Assembly (NCBI RefSeq): GCF_006494535.1
Contig: NZ_VHIQ01000002.1
Coordinates: 124,001-188,000 of the forward strand
Length of the DNA: 64,000 nucleotides
Direction: 5' to 3'
Origin: Paucihalobacter ruber
Lineage (GTDB): Bacteria > Bacteroidota > Bacteroidia > Flavobacteriales > Flavobacteriaceae
Below the pieces are notes generated by a model, which saw only the letters and a program-made list of their open reading frames with translations, was not told the origin of the DNA and searched no databases. The stretch's first letter is position 1. The number at the start of each line of letters is the position of its first letter. Below, piece after piece: positions 1 through 8,953 of the stretch. The position numbers were made by a program, and so were the translations under genes.

Positions 1-1215
1 ATTAATTGAACAAATAAGTCTTGTTGCGGTATTTCCATTTTCATCAAAAAATCAGGCGAAATTTCTTTGCCATTAAGTCGTTCAAAAATGGTGTTTTGAA
101 TTTTCGAGGCTTCATCTATATCGGCAACGGCCAAGGCAGCATTAAATTTACCCAATAATTCTTGAGGTGAAATATTATTATAAGCATCAATTTTTTCCAG
201 TTCTAACTCAACAACCGCCTTTCGGTGTCTTTTTAAAATGGGTTCCATTTCATCAGCCAAGGCACCCACTATCTTTGATTTAACTTCTCTTTTACTAAGG
301 GCTGCAAATTTTTCATATTTGGTGCCTTGAATATCGTTTAAAAATTCAACCCAATTTTCAGAAGATGAAATGGAAGTTTCGATAGATGGGGCTTGAAAAG
401 ATTGTAAGGCCACCGCAATATTCTTAGCTCGTTGTTCTTGTAATTCAATATTTCGGTCTTCACGTCCTTCAACCGATGCATAAGCCTTAATATTGATGGT
501 TTTTATATTAAAATCGGTAAGCCTTAACGAGTCGTATAGTGGTTTAATGTCTTCAGAAGAATACGCTGTTTTATTTTTCTTAAAAGGTATTGAAAATTTT
601 AAAGTTTTGTTTTTTAACACATAACCATCATCATTAGTGCTAATTTGTTTGTTGCTGTAGGTGAGCGTATCCAAATAGATGCCCATGTCCAGTAAATCCC
701 ATGCGTAGGCTTTTAAGTCGTAAATAACAAAGTACTGACATAAACTGTTATCACTTAAAAACAAAATATTAAACTCTAATTCTCGATCTTGCCATTTCTC
801 AGGCACACGACCAACAAGAGCTCTAAACCTATTGTCATCAATCTTTTTTAATGTGGATTTTAATTGTTTGGTATATACAGGTTTTTGTAGCTGCCCTCTT
901 ATTTGTTGTTTAATAATTGAAACTTCTTCACAGCTATATCGTTCTTTGTCAACGATATCAATAGCTATACCATCTTCAGCACTTCTAAACAAGCTATTAA
1001 ACCACCGCTCGTCGTTGGTTTCAAAATACAAATTGTTGCCTTCTCGTTTAACGGAAAAGCTGCTTTCATTAGGCCTGTTTTGGAAGGCCTGATTGAAAGC
1101 GGCACACAATTGCTGATTATTGCCTAAATTAATGTTGAATTGGTTTTGAGCCAAGCTAATTTCAAAAGCAAACAAACCCATTAAACCCATTAAAATACAG
1201 AAGTGAAATTTCATT
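1..1215 (-). CDS. Secreted protein with OmpA-like region, partial (3' end outside window)
   Basis: The reading frame is open for 405 codons from an ATG at 1215 to the window edge, so the C-terminus is missing. Residues 1-23 form a signal peptide ending near SLAQ. Around residues 235-275 there is a stretch with IKAYAS, G and N, then QEQRAKNI. This resembles the helical part of OmpA-C peptidoglycan-binding domains, where an I-x-AYAS-x-x-G block is followed by N-x-x-L-x-x-x-RA. The rest has no family I recognise. It lies 57 bp after lspA on the same strand and may share that transcript. A periplasmic or outer-membrane role is an inference; the exact function is unknown. Confidence 0.7.
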
Positions 1216-1272
1216 ATGAACAGATTGATTTTGAACTCTAAAGTTAACAGTTTTTAGATTGATTTATAAACT

Positions 1273-1899
1273 CTAAGCACTTTTTCTATCAAATATCCTT
1301 TTATTGAAAAAAATAATCAAACAAAAACCGGTGCTAATGGCTATATCTGCAATATTGAAAACCGGATCGAAAAAGCTAAAATGTTGACCTCCTAAAAAAG
1401 GCACCCAGCTTGGTAATATTCCACTATAAATAGGCAGGTGAATCATATCCACTACTTTCCCGTGAAACAAGCTGTCGTAGCCACCTTGCTCAGGCAAAAA
1501 TGTGGCAACCTCATTAAAACTATCGTTAAATAAGATTCCATAAAACACAGAATCTAAAATATTGCCCAAAGCGCCGGCAAAAATCACGGCAACCGATATA
1601 ATTAATAATCTTTTAGCCTTATTTTTGATACTCATCCATAGCCAATACCCTATTCCGGCGAGTGCAACAATTCTAAATAAAGTAAGAATCAACTTGGCTG
1701 TACGCTCAGACATAAAGGTAATGAGGTCACTAATTTTTGCACCCCAAGCCATCCCATCATTTTCAACAAATGTAATTTTAAACCACGATAAAATTTCTAC
1801 TTCTTCGTTCAGTAAAAAATGGGTTTTGATATAAAATTTACTGATTTGGTCCGCCAGCAGAATAACCGCAATCAGTATTGATGTCTGTTTTAAATTCAT
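1273..1899 (-). CDS. lspA: Lipoprotein signal peptidase (signal peptidase II)
   Basis: Inner-membrane aspartic protease that removes signal peptides from diacylated prolipoproteins. The family motifs are visible: DQISK at residues 17-21, FVENDGMAWG at about 44-53, GNILD at 112-116 and FNIADIAI at 181-188. The catalytic aspartates should be D116 and D185. At 208 residues it is longer than the roughly 160-residue proteobacterial enzyme. The extra length includes residues 118-175, a periplasmic-looking loop, and longer versions are usual in Bacteroidetes. It follows the DksA-like gene after a hairpin at 1915-1941. The window encodes several lipobox proteins that would be its substrates. Confidence 0.96.
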   Translation of the reverse strand: MNLKQTSILIAVILLADQISKFYIKTHFLLNEEVEILSWFKITFVENDGMAWGAKISDLITFMSERTAKLILTLFRIVALAGIGYWLWMSIKNKAKRLLIISVAVIFAGALGNILDSVFYGILFNDSFNEVATFLPEQGGYDSLFHGKVVDMIHLPIYSGILPSWVPFLGGQHFSFFDPVFNIADIAISTGFCLIIFFNKRIFDRKSA

Positions 1900-1914
1900 T
1901 GGTGATTAAAAACA

Positions 1915-1941
1915 AAAAGCCCTGCTAAATGCAAGGCTTTT
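1915..1941 (-). terminator. Hairpin between the DksA-like gene and lspA
   Basis: Arms AAAAGCC and GGCTTTT, extended by TGC/GCA around a C-A mismatch, with loop TAAAT. On the minus strand the stem is followed by a T-rich stretch. It could end transcripts of ileS and the DksA-like gene, or only attenuate read-through into lspA. Confidence 0.6.
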
Positions 1942-1963
1942 AATGTATTTTGAATTAGAACAT

Positions 1964-2347
1964 TTACTTTTGCATGTTTTTGGCCTCAATACTCAAAGTA
2001 GCATGAGGTACTAATTTTAAACGCTCTTTACCAATAAGTTTACCGGTTACTCTGCAGATACCATAAGTTTTATTCTCAATTCTAATCATTGCGTTTTTAA
2101 GATCGCGAATAAACTTTTCCTGACGAATGGCTAAAGCCGAGTTGGCTTCTTTACTCATGGTTTCACTGCCTTCCTCAAAAGCTTTGAATGTTGGTGAAGT
2201 ATCGTCGGTACCATTGTTATGATCGTTCATATAAGCACTCTTTATTAATTGTAAATCACGCTCTGCTTTATCAATCTTTTCTCTAATTAATACTCTAAAC
2301 TCCTCGAGTTCTTTATCTGAGTATCTGTTATTGGTTTCTACTGCCAT
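1964..2347 (-). CDS. DksA/TraR-family protein with degenerate zinc finger
   Basis: The 127-residue protein has an N-terminal coiled-coil-like helical region (about 10-90) and a C-terminal region YGICRVTGKLIGKERL at 95-110 followed by PHATLSIEAK. This aligns with the DksA C4 zinc finger, whose pattern is YGIC-x2-CG then ATLCIEC. Only C98 of the four cysteines remains; the other positions read T101, S119 and A122. DksA-family proteins bind RNA polymerase through the secondary channel and modulate the stringent response. Whether this one does is uncertain. It starts 3 bp after ileS ends, so the two are probably co-transcribed. Cysteine-poor members are, as far as I know, common in Flavobacteria. 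Confidence 0.85.
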   Translation of the reverse strand: MAVETNNRYSDKELEEFRVLIREKIDKAERDLQLIKSAYMNDHNNGTDDTSPTFKAFEEGSETMSKEANSALAIRQEKFIRDLKNAMIRIENKTYGICRVTGKLIGKERLKLVPHATLSIEAKNMQK

Positions 2348-2350
2348 AAT

Positions 2351-5300
2351 CTATACTTTTTTAATTGACAACTTGGTGTAAATATCATCAAATTCAATAC
2401 CAACACCACCGTCTAAGTCATTTACTATTTCTAATTTATCGGTTAAAGTTTCTGTTTTTATATAATCACTATTTTCTTTTACTGCATTTATTAACTGATG
2501 GTCTTTAAGCATTTGTACTTCAATTCTATCGGTTAACTCAAATCCGGAGTCTTTTCTTAAATTTTGAATTCGGTTGATGAGTTCTCTTGCAATCCCTTCA
2601 TTTTTAAGCAACTCATTAATACTAATATCTAATGCTACAGTGTAACCATCGTTAGATGCTACCAACCAACCTTCAATATCCTGAGAGCTTATGTCTACAT
2701 CTGAACGTTCTAAGGTAATCCTTTCTCCATTAATTACAATATCAATTTCGTTATTTTGTTCAATATATTTGATATCCTGAGCATTAAAACCATTAATTAT
2801 CTGAGCAACAGCCTTCATGTTTTTACCAAACCTCGGACCCAACGTTTTAAAATTAGGTTTGATTTGTTTCACCAAAATATCTGAAGCGTCTTCAAGTAAC
2901 TCTACTTCTTTTACATTTACTTCAGAAGCAATTAAATCTACCACCTGTAACAGCTCACTTTTTTGAGCCTGAGAGTCGACAGGAATTAATATTTTTTGAA
3001 GTGGTTGTCTCACCTTAATTTTTTCTTTTGCTCTCAAAGACAATACCAAAGATGAAATGGTTTGAGCGGCTTCCATTTTTCTTTCAAGCAATTTATCAAC
3101 CAAATCACTATTATATTCCGGGAACTGGGCTAAATGAACGCTTTCAAATTCTTCGGTTTTAGTCGCCCTAATCAAATCCAAGTACAGCCTATCCATGTAA
3201 AATGGTGCAATTGGCGCTCCAAGTTTAGCAATGGTTAATAAACAAGTATAGAGCGTTTGGTAAGCCGAAATTTTGTCTTGCTGATAATCGCCTTTCCAGA
3301 AACGTCTTCTGCTTAATCTCACATACCAGTTGCTGAGGTAATCTTGGGTAAAATCTGAAATGGCACGCGCCGCTTTAGTAGGCTCGTAATCGGCGTAATA
3401 TTCATCAACTTTTTTAATTAAAGTATTTAATTCTGAAAGAATCCAGCGGTCAAGCTCGGGTCTCTCGTTGATTGGCATTTCGGCTTCTTCATATTTAAAA
3501 CCATCTAAATTGGTATATAAAGTGAAGAATGAATAGGTATTGTAAAGGGTTCCGAAGAATTTGCGCTTCACTTCTTCAATACCATCTACATCAAACTTGA
3601 GGTTATCCCACGGATTGGCATTAGAAATCATGTACCAACGTGTGGCGTCGGCGCCATAAGTTTTAAGGGTGTCGAACGGATCTACGGCATTGCCCAATCG
3701 TTTGGACATTTTTTGACCGTTTTTATCAAGCACCAACCCATTAGACACCACATTTTTATAGGCAACACTATCAAAAACCATAGTGGCAATGGCATGTAAG
3801 GTATAAAACCACCCTCTGGTTTGGTCTACACCTTCTGCGATGAAATCGGCAGGGAAAGCTTTATGTTGATCTACTAAATCTTTATTCTCAAAAGGATAAT
3901 GCCATTGCGCATATGGCATAGAACCTGAATCGAACCAAACATCAATTAAATCGGCTTCGCGCTTCATGGGTTTACCATTGGGCGATACCAAAACTATTTG
4001 ATCAACGATGTTTTTATGAAGGTCTATTTTGCTGTAGTTGACCTCGGAATTATTGCCAATTTCAAAGTCTTCAAAAATAGGCTGCGCCATCACACCGGCG
4101 GCAACAGCTTTTTGCATTTCGGTTTTCAGTTCTTCAACCGAACCGATACAAATTTCTTCTTTACCATCTTCGGTTCTCCAAATTGGCAAGGGAATTCCCC
4201 AGTATCTCGAACGCGATAAATTCCAGTCGTTAGCATTGGCCAACCAGTTGCCAAAACGACCGGTGCCGGTTGATTTTGGTTTCCAGTTAATGGTATCGTT
4301 AAGCTGTACCATTTTCTCTCTCACTTCTGGAATTTTGATAAACCAGGAATCTAACGGATAATATAAAATTGGTTTATCGGTACGCCAGCAGTTTGGATAG
4401 CTATGTTTGTATTTTTCTACCTTAAAGGCTTTATTTTCTTCTTTTAATTTTATGGCAATCTCTACATCAACAGAACGCTCGGGTGCTTCGCCATCGTTGT
4501 AATATTCGTTTTTGACGTATTTACCTGCAAAATCGCCAACTTCGGGCCTGAACTTACCTTGTAGGTCTACCAAAGGCACCAGATTATCGTTTTCATCTTT
4601 CACCAACATGGGTGGCACTTCGGGCACAGCCTGTTTGGCAACCACGGCGTCATCAGCACCAAAGGTTGGCGCGGTATGAACAATTCCGGTACCATCTTCG
4701 GTAGTGACAAAATCGCCTAAAATAACGCGAAAAGCGTTTGCAGGATGGTGATATGGTAAAGCGTATGGTAGTAGTTGTTCGTAGGTAATGCCTTCTAAAT
4801 CTTTACCTAAACAAGAGGCAATAATTCTGTAGGGTATTTTCCCTGCCTTGCCGTCAGGCTGGTTGTCTTCAGCTTTATAATTGTTTAATTCAGATGCATT
4901 TTCTACTTGTACATATTTGCCTGCAAACTGATAGTTTACCAAGGCCTTGGCAAGAATTACCTTTACCGGTTTAAAAGTGTATTGGTTATAAGTTTCTACA
5001 AGTACATATTCTATTTTAGGGCCAACGGTCAATGCGGTGTTACTTGGTAAGGTCCAAGGTGTGGTTGTCCAAGCTAAAAAATAAATATCTGTATCCCATT
5101 CTAAATCCTTCCCAAAGGGAAGAACTTTAACTACTTGTTGTTTGGCAGGATGCATTTTAAACTGTGCCACAACGGTAGTGTCGGTCACATCTTGATAGGT
5201 TCCAGGTTGATTGAGTTCATGAGAACTTAAACCGGTTCCTGCTTTTGGCGAGTATGGCTGAATGGTATAGCCTTTATAGAGCAAATTTTTATTGTAAATC

Positions 5301-5830
5301 TGCTTAAGCAACCACCAAACACTCTCCATATATTTAGGCTCGTAGGTAATATACGGATCATCCATATCTACCCAGTAACCCATTTTTTCTGTGAGGTCGT
5401 TCCAAACATCGGTATATCGCATGACGGCTTTGCGGCAAGCAGCGTTGTAATCTTCTACCGAGATACCACGAGGACTATCGGGATTACCTATATCTTCTTT
5501 TGTGATGCCCAATTCCTTTTCAACTCCCAACTCTATCGGTAAACCATGGGTGTCCCAACCGGCTTTGCGTTTTACCTGAAAACCTTTCATGGTTTTGTAA
5601 CGGGGGAAAATATCTTTAATAGCACGCGCTAACACATGGTGAACTCCCGGCAAACCATTGGCCGAAGGCGGACCTTCAAAAAACACAAAAGGTTGATGAC
5701 CTTCTCTGGAGGTTACACTTTTTTCAAAGATATTGTGCTGCTTCCAGTACTGAAGAATTTCTTCGGTGACGTTGGGCAGGTCAAGACCTTTGTATTCAGT
5801 AAACTTAACACTCATGCTGTCATTTTTCAT
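2351..5830 (-). CDS. ileS: Isoleucyl-tRNA synthetase, type 2 (eukaryote-like)
   Basis: Charges tRNA-Ile in the cytoplasm. The 1159 residues hold a class I catalytic core, a CP1 editing domain with TTTPWTLPSNTAL and GTGIVHTAPTFGADD, the WFDSGSMPYA block, KMSKR at residues 707-711, and an anticodon-binding region. The length and the lack of a C-terminal cysteine zinc site fit the IleRS2 branch. The first signature is not HxGH but GVHH at residues 62-65. A second in-frame ATG (MSVKF, start at 5815) is a plausible alternative start. It probably heads a transcript with the DksA-like gene and lspA. Confidence 0.97.
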   Translation of the reverse strand: MKNDSMSVKFTEYKGLDLPNVTEEILQYWKQHNIFEKSVTSREGHQPFVFFEGPPSANGLPGVHHVLARAIKDIFPRYKTMKGFQVKRKAGWDTHGLPIELGVEKELGITKEDIGNPDSPRGISVEDYNAACRKAVMRYTDVWNDLTEKMGYWVDMDDPYITYEPKYMESVWWLLKQIYNKNLLYKGYTIQPYSPKAGTGLSSHELNQPGTYQDVTDTTVVAQFKMHPAKQQVVKVLPFGKDLEWDTDIYFLAWTTTPWTLPSNTALTVGPKIEYVLVETYNQYTFKPVKVILAKALVNYQFAGKYVQVENASELNNYKAEDNQPDGKAGKIPYRIIASCLGKDLEGITYEQLLPYALPYHHPANAFRVILGDFVTTEDGTGIVHTAPTFGADDAVVAKQAVPEVPPMLVKDENDNLVPLVDLQGKFRPEVGDFAGKYVKNEYYNDGEAPERSVDVEIAIKLKEENKAFKVEKYKHSYPNCWRTDKPILYYPLDSWFIKIPEVREKMVQLNDTINWKPKSTGTGRFGNWLANANDWNLSRSRYWGIPLPIWRTEDGKEEICIGSVEELKTEMQKAVAAGVMAQPIFEDFEIGNNSEVNYSKIDLHKNIVDQIVLVSPNGKPMKREADLIDVWFDSGSMPYAQWHYPFENKDLVDQHKAFPADFIAEGVDQTRGWFYTLHAIATMVFDSVAYKNVVSNGLVLDKNGQKMSKRLGNAVDPFDTLKTYGADATRWYMISNANPWDNLKFDVDGIEEVKRKFFGTLYNTYSFFTLYTNLDGFKYEEAEMPINERPELDRWILSELNTLIKKVDEYYADYEPTKAARAISDFTQDYLSNWYVRLSRRRFWKGDYQQDKISAYQTLYTCLLTIAKLGAPIAPFYMDRLYLDLIRATKTEEFESVHLAQFPEYNSDLVDKLLERKMEAAQTISSLVLSLRAKEKIKVRQPLQKILIPVDSQAQKSELLQVVDLIASEVNVKEVELLEDASDILVKQIKPNFKTLGPRFGKNMKAVAQIINGFNAQDIKYIEQNNEIDIVINGERITLERSDVDISSQDIEGWLVASNDGYTVALDISINELLKNEGIARELINRIQNLRKDSGFELTDRIEVQMLKDHQLINAVKENSDYIKTETLTDKLEIVNDLDGGVGIEFDDIYTKLSIKKV

Positions 5831-6327
5831 TTAAGACCGCGAAATTAAGGAATTTTGATAAATTTAAGACGCTAAAATCTTGGTTTATTCTGAAATATCT
5901 TCAGTAGAATGTTAAAATAACAACCCGAAAGTGGTTTTCTTGTTTTACTATCCTTTTGATTGATGATGAGTTAAAAATTTAAATCAAAATATTTTAAAAA
6001 TTCAGGTCATCAAAATACCGTACAATGATGATTATCATAGATAAAAATCTTTTTTTATTTCACCTTTAATGGACGCTTCCGAAACCGATTTTATAAAACA
6101 TATCATCATGAAAAAGTTAATTATTTCGTTGTTGATTTTGTTATTAGCGACATTGTTATTGGCCTAACTTTACGCAATTTAGATTTACAAAATAATATGG
6201 ATTCAATACATTAACTACATCGTGCCTCTTTTTTGGATTTCCCGAAAATAGTACAATCAACTCTAAGTGAAATTGAATCTGTCAGTTTTTGAATGAATTT
6301 TAATAACCCTTGTTATCTAGTAAAAAA
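5831..6327. other. Non-coding gap between ileS and radA
   Basis: About 500 bp without a convincing gene apart from the 19-codon frame at 6108-6167. It is AT-rich, has no tRNA-like or long hairpin structure I can find, and separates the 5' end of ileS from the 3' end of radA. The ileS promoter should lie in its left part, but I could not place a clear TAnnTTTG box. Confidence 0.5.
6108..6167 (+). CDS. Possible 19-residue hydrophobic peptide
   Basis: ATG to TAA encodes MKK followed by an almost purely Leu/Ile/Ala stretch (LIISLLILLLATLLLA). It looks like a bare signal peptide or a single-span membrane peptide. It sits alone in the ileS-radA gap on the strand opposite both neighbours, with no clear promoter. 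It may be a microprotein, the remnant of a decayed secreted-protein gene, or chance in AT-rich DNA. I cannot choose between these from the sequence alone. Confidence 0.25.
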   Translation: MKKLIISLLILLLATLLLA

Positions 6328-7686
6328 CTATACCAAAACACCTACCAAATCCTCAATCTTAGCAACTAATTGTATTTTAATTATTGGATTTTTAAGGGTT
6401 ATTTTGTTGTATTTAGAAACAAAAATTGTAGAAAAGCCAAGTTTTTCGGCTTCTAGTATTCGCTGTTCAACACGTTGAACGGGTCTTATTTCGCCCGAGA
6501 GTCCAACTTCGGCCGCAAAACAATAATCTTTTGGTAAGGCCACATCTTCATTAGACGACAAAATAGCGGCAACTACCGCCAAATCTATAGCCGGATCATC
6601 TACCGTAATACCACCGGTTATATTTAAAAACACATCCTTGGCACCTAATTTAAAACCGGCGCGTTTTTCTAAAACAGCCAGTAACATATTAAGGCGCTTG
6701 GCATTAAACCCTGTAGCACTGCGCTGTGGTGTGCCGTAAACTGCGGTGCTTACCAACGCCTGAACTTCTATCATTAATGGCCTCATACCTTCGAGCGTGG
6801 CTGCAATGGCATTGCCTGAAAGTTCTTCGTCTTTTTTTGAGATTAAAATGTCGCTGGGGTTAGACACTTCCCGCAATCCTGCCCCATGCATCTCGTATAT
6901 ACCCAATTCGTGGGTGGAGCCAAAACGGTTTTTGTGGGCCCTTAAAATTCTAAAAACATAGTTGCGATCGCCTTCAAATTGTAAAACCGTATCAACCATA
7001 TGCTCCAAAATTTTGGGTCCGGCAATATTACCATCTTTAGTGATATGACCAATTAACACCACCGGTGTGTTGGTTTCTTTGGCAAATTTGATAAGTTCGG
7101 CCGTACATTCTTTTATTTGTGAAATACTTCCGGCAGCAGATTCTATGTAGTCGCTGTGAAGGGTTTGAATAGAATCTATCACCACAATATCTGGCTCTAT
7201 TGCTTCTATTTGTTTAAAAATATTTTGGGTTTTGGTTTCGGTGAGTATATAACAATGTTCGCTATTGGGATTGATACGCTCAGCGCGCATTTTAATTTGT
7301 TTCTGACTTTCCTCTCCCGAAACATATAAAGTTTTATACGGCAATTTTAACGCAATTTGTAGCAGTAAGGTACTTTTACCTATGCCGGGTTCGCCACCTA
7401 ACAGCGTTAATGAGCCTTGCACAATCCCGCCACCAAGCACCCGGTTAAATTCGGCATCAAGAGTATTAATTCTAATTTCCTGAGAGGTGTCAATATCTTT
7501 TATTTTTAAAGGCTTTGAAACGCGTTTGGATTCGCCTTTTTCTGATTTCCAACCGGAGGTTTCAGGTTTTTGAATAATTTCTTCTACAATGGTATTCCAT
7601 TGCTTGCAAGCATTGCACTGGCCTTGCCATTTGGCGTATTGTGAGCCGCAGCTCTGACAAAAAAAAGTAGTTTTTACCTTTGCCAT
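6328..7686 (-). CDS. radA: DNA repair protein RadA
   Basis: RecA-like ATPase that promotes branch migration of recombination intermediates. It has an N-terminal C4 zinc finger (C10, C13, C24, C27), Walker A GEPGIGKS at 98-105, Walker B-like IVVIDS at about 167-172, the RadA-specific KNRFG at 252-256, and a C-terminal Lon-protease-like domain from about residue 285. The 452-residue length is normal. It lies 55 bp downstream of the esterase-fold gene, and a short C/G-rich hairpin occupies that gap. Confidence 0.97.
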   Translation of the reverse strand: MAKVKTTFFCQSCGSQYAKWQGQCNACKQWNTIVEEIIQKPETSGWKSEKGESKRVSKPLKIKDIDTSQEIRINTLDAEFNRVLGGGIVQGSLTLLGGEPGIGKSTLLLQIALKLPYKTLYVSGEESQKQIKMRAERINPNSEHCYILTETKTQNIFKQIEAIEPDIVVIDSIQTLHSDYIESAAGSISQIKECTAELIKFAKETNTPVVLIGHITKDGNIAGPKILEHMVDTVLQFEGDRNYVFRILRAHKNRFGSTHELGIYEMHGAGLREVSNPSDILISKKDEELSGNAIAATLEGMRPLMIEVQALVSTAVYGTPQRSATGFNAKRLNMLLAVLEKRAGFKLGAKDVFLNITGGITVDDPAIDLAVVAAILSSNEDVALPKDYCFAAEVGLSGEIRPVQRVEQRILEAEKLGFSTIFVSKYNKITLKNPIIKIQLVAKIEDLVGVLV

Positions 7687-7715
7687 TATCCTCTCCTAAC
7701 CTCTCAAAAGGAGAG
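7687..7715. repeat. Small intergenic hairpin, REP-like
   Basis: CCTCTC and GAGAGG arms around AAAAG, preceded by another CCTCTCCTAA. It closely resembles the CCCCTAACCCCTCCC-type hairpin inside the 238-bp units at 36739-37214, so it is probably one copy of a dispersed palindromic element. It could also weaken transcription into radA. Confidence 0.5.
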
Positions 7716-7741
7716 GAATTAGTTCTGTTTTTTGATTCATA

Positions 7742-8890
7742 TTAATATCTAAAATCAGTTTTTATGGCATCTGCCTTTTCTAACATTAAATCTTTGGTAA
7801 GACTACCTATTTCGTCTAAACCATAGCCCGCTTGATAGGTACGCATAGCTTTTTTAGGTTCACCGGTTTGCTCATAAAATCTGGCTTGATAATAATGCCC
7901 TAACATAGTTTCCGGATGTTCTTTCTTGGCTATCTTGCTTAGTGGTTCAAAATATTCGTATTTCTTTGTTTTTTCAATGGCACTTTCAATGGCCGTAAAA
8001 TCATTAAGCCTAATTTGTTTTTTTATTCCAAATAAATCATTGATGGTTTTATATTTTTCAACGAGGTAATCTACCGGGGAATCTTCCAATTTCAAGATAA
8101 TTTCCTCATATTCTTTTTTACTAATTGGCTGATAAATAGAAAACACGTTTTCTAATCCTCTGGGAACAGCCTGAGAAGGCATGGTAAAGTGACTATGATC
8201 TTGAAAATTATCGAATTTATAGATTAAATTAGGGTTTTCTAGTTGCGTCAATTTCGAATTGAGTTCTTCAGTTTGTTTTTTAATGCGTGGAACATCGTAA
8301 GCAGAGGTTGCCATGTAATAAAAAATCTTGGATTTTGTTGACTGAAGTCTTTCAGATAAATAATTAACCATATCTGGTGCAAAATCAGGACTTATATTGA
8401 TGTAAGCATTAAAAAGCGGGAATTTCTTCAGAAGGAAATAATTGATGAAATTAGCTGTTTCGCCATGTCCTATTGCAACTCCAAATATCTCGGTTTTATA
8501 TTTACTTTGAATATATGGGATAACTTCCATGCCGATAAATTCGTAAAAATTGGCACCTTCATCAATTGGTAAAGAATTTTGTGCCCCAAACGTAATATCC
8601 TGATATCTTGTATCAGACTGATTGATTCCAACAACAATTACTTCCGGAATTTCATCCCAGTACGAGTAATAATCTGTATTACCCGCAACCAATTCAAATA
8701 AATAATCAGCATCTAAAACCAATACAATTGGGTATGTTTTTTTATCGTTATCAGAATAGCCTTTGGGCAATAAAATCTTTAATTTTCGGTCTTGTTTTAA
8801 TTTTTCAGAATAAAAATCTTCAACAATTACTTGAGCTAAACAAAGATTTAAGCTCATGAATATGGCAAAAACTGATAAAAAACATTTCAT
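7742..8890 (-). CDS. Secreted alpha/beta-hydrolase-fold (esterase D-like) protein
   Basis: Signal peptide at residues 1-19, followed by a domain resembling the putative-esterase family (IroE/Fes type) over about 20-260, with YPIVLVLDAD at 53-62 and a C-terminal helical, TPR-like segment (about 290-382). The expected nucleophile elbow G-H-S-x-G reads GHGE at 141-144, so the catalytic serine is absent. A possible catalytic histidine lies in the DHSHFTMP segment. Known members hydrolyse siderophore or carbohydrate esters; this one may be inactive, or may bind rather than cleave. It lies between the panCD-flippase genes and radA on the same strand, 63 bp after the flippase gene. Confidence 0.75.
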   Translation of the reverse strand: MKCFLSVFAIFMSLNLCLAQVIVEDFYSEKLKQDRKLKILLPKGYSDNDKKTYPIVLVLDADYLFELVAGNTDYYSYWDEIPEVIVVGINQSDTRYQDITFGAQNSLPIDEGANFYEFIGMEVIPYIQSKYKTEIFGVAIGHGETANFINYFLLKKFPLFNAYINISPDFAPDMVNYLSERLQSTKSKIFYYMATSAYDVPRIKKQTEELNSKLTQLENPNLIYKFDNFQDHSHFTMPSQAVPRGLENVFSIYQPISKKEYEEIILKLEDSPVDYLVEKYKTINDLFGIKKQIRLNDFTAIESAIEKTKKYEYFEPLSKIAKKEHPETMLGHYYQARFYEQTGEPKKAMRTYQAGYGLDEIGSLTKDLMLEKADAIKTDFRY

Positions 8891-8953
8891 AGCCCGGAAA
8901 TTTTATAACGGTCAGCAAGTTATAAAATAAAAGGTAGTTTAAGAATTAAGAAA

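Noticed and set aside
1562-1834. Antisense frame inside lspA
   Set aside because: The opposite strand has the full set of LspA motifs; this frame has none.
6020-6045. ATGAT-GATT-ATCAT palindrome resembling a Fur site
   Set aside because: Only partial match to a Fur box, in AT-rich DNA, not placed against a promoter or an iron-related gene.
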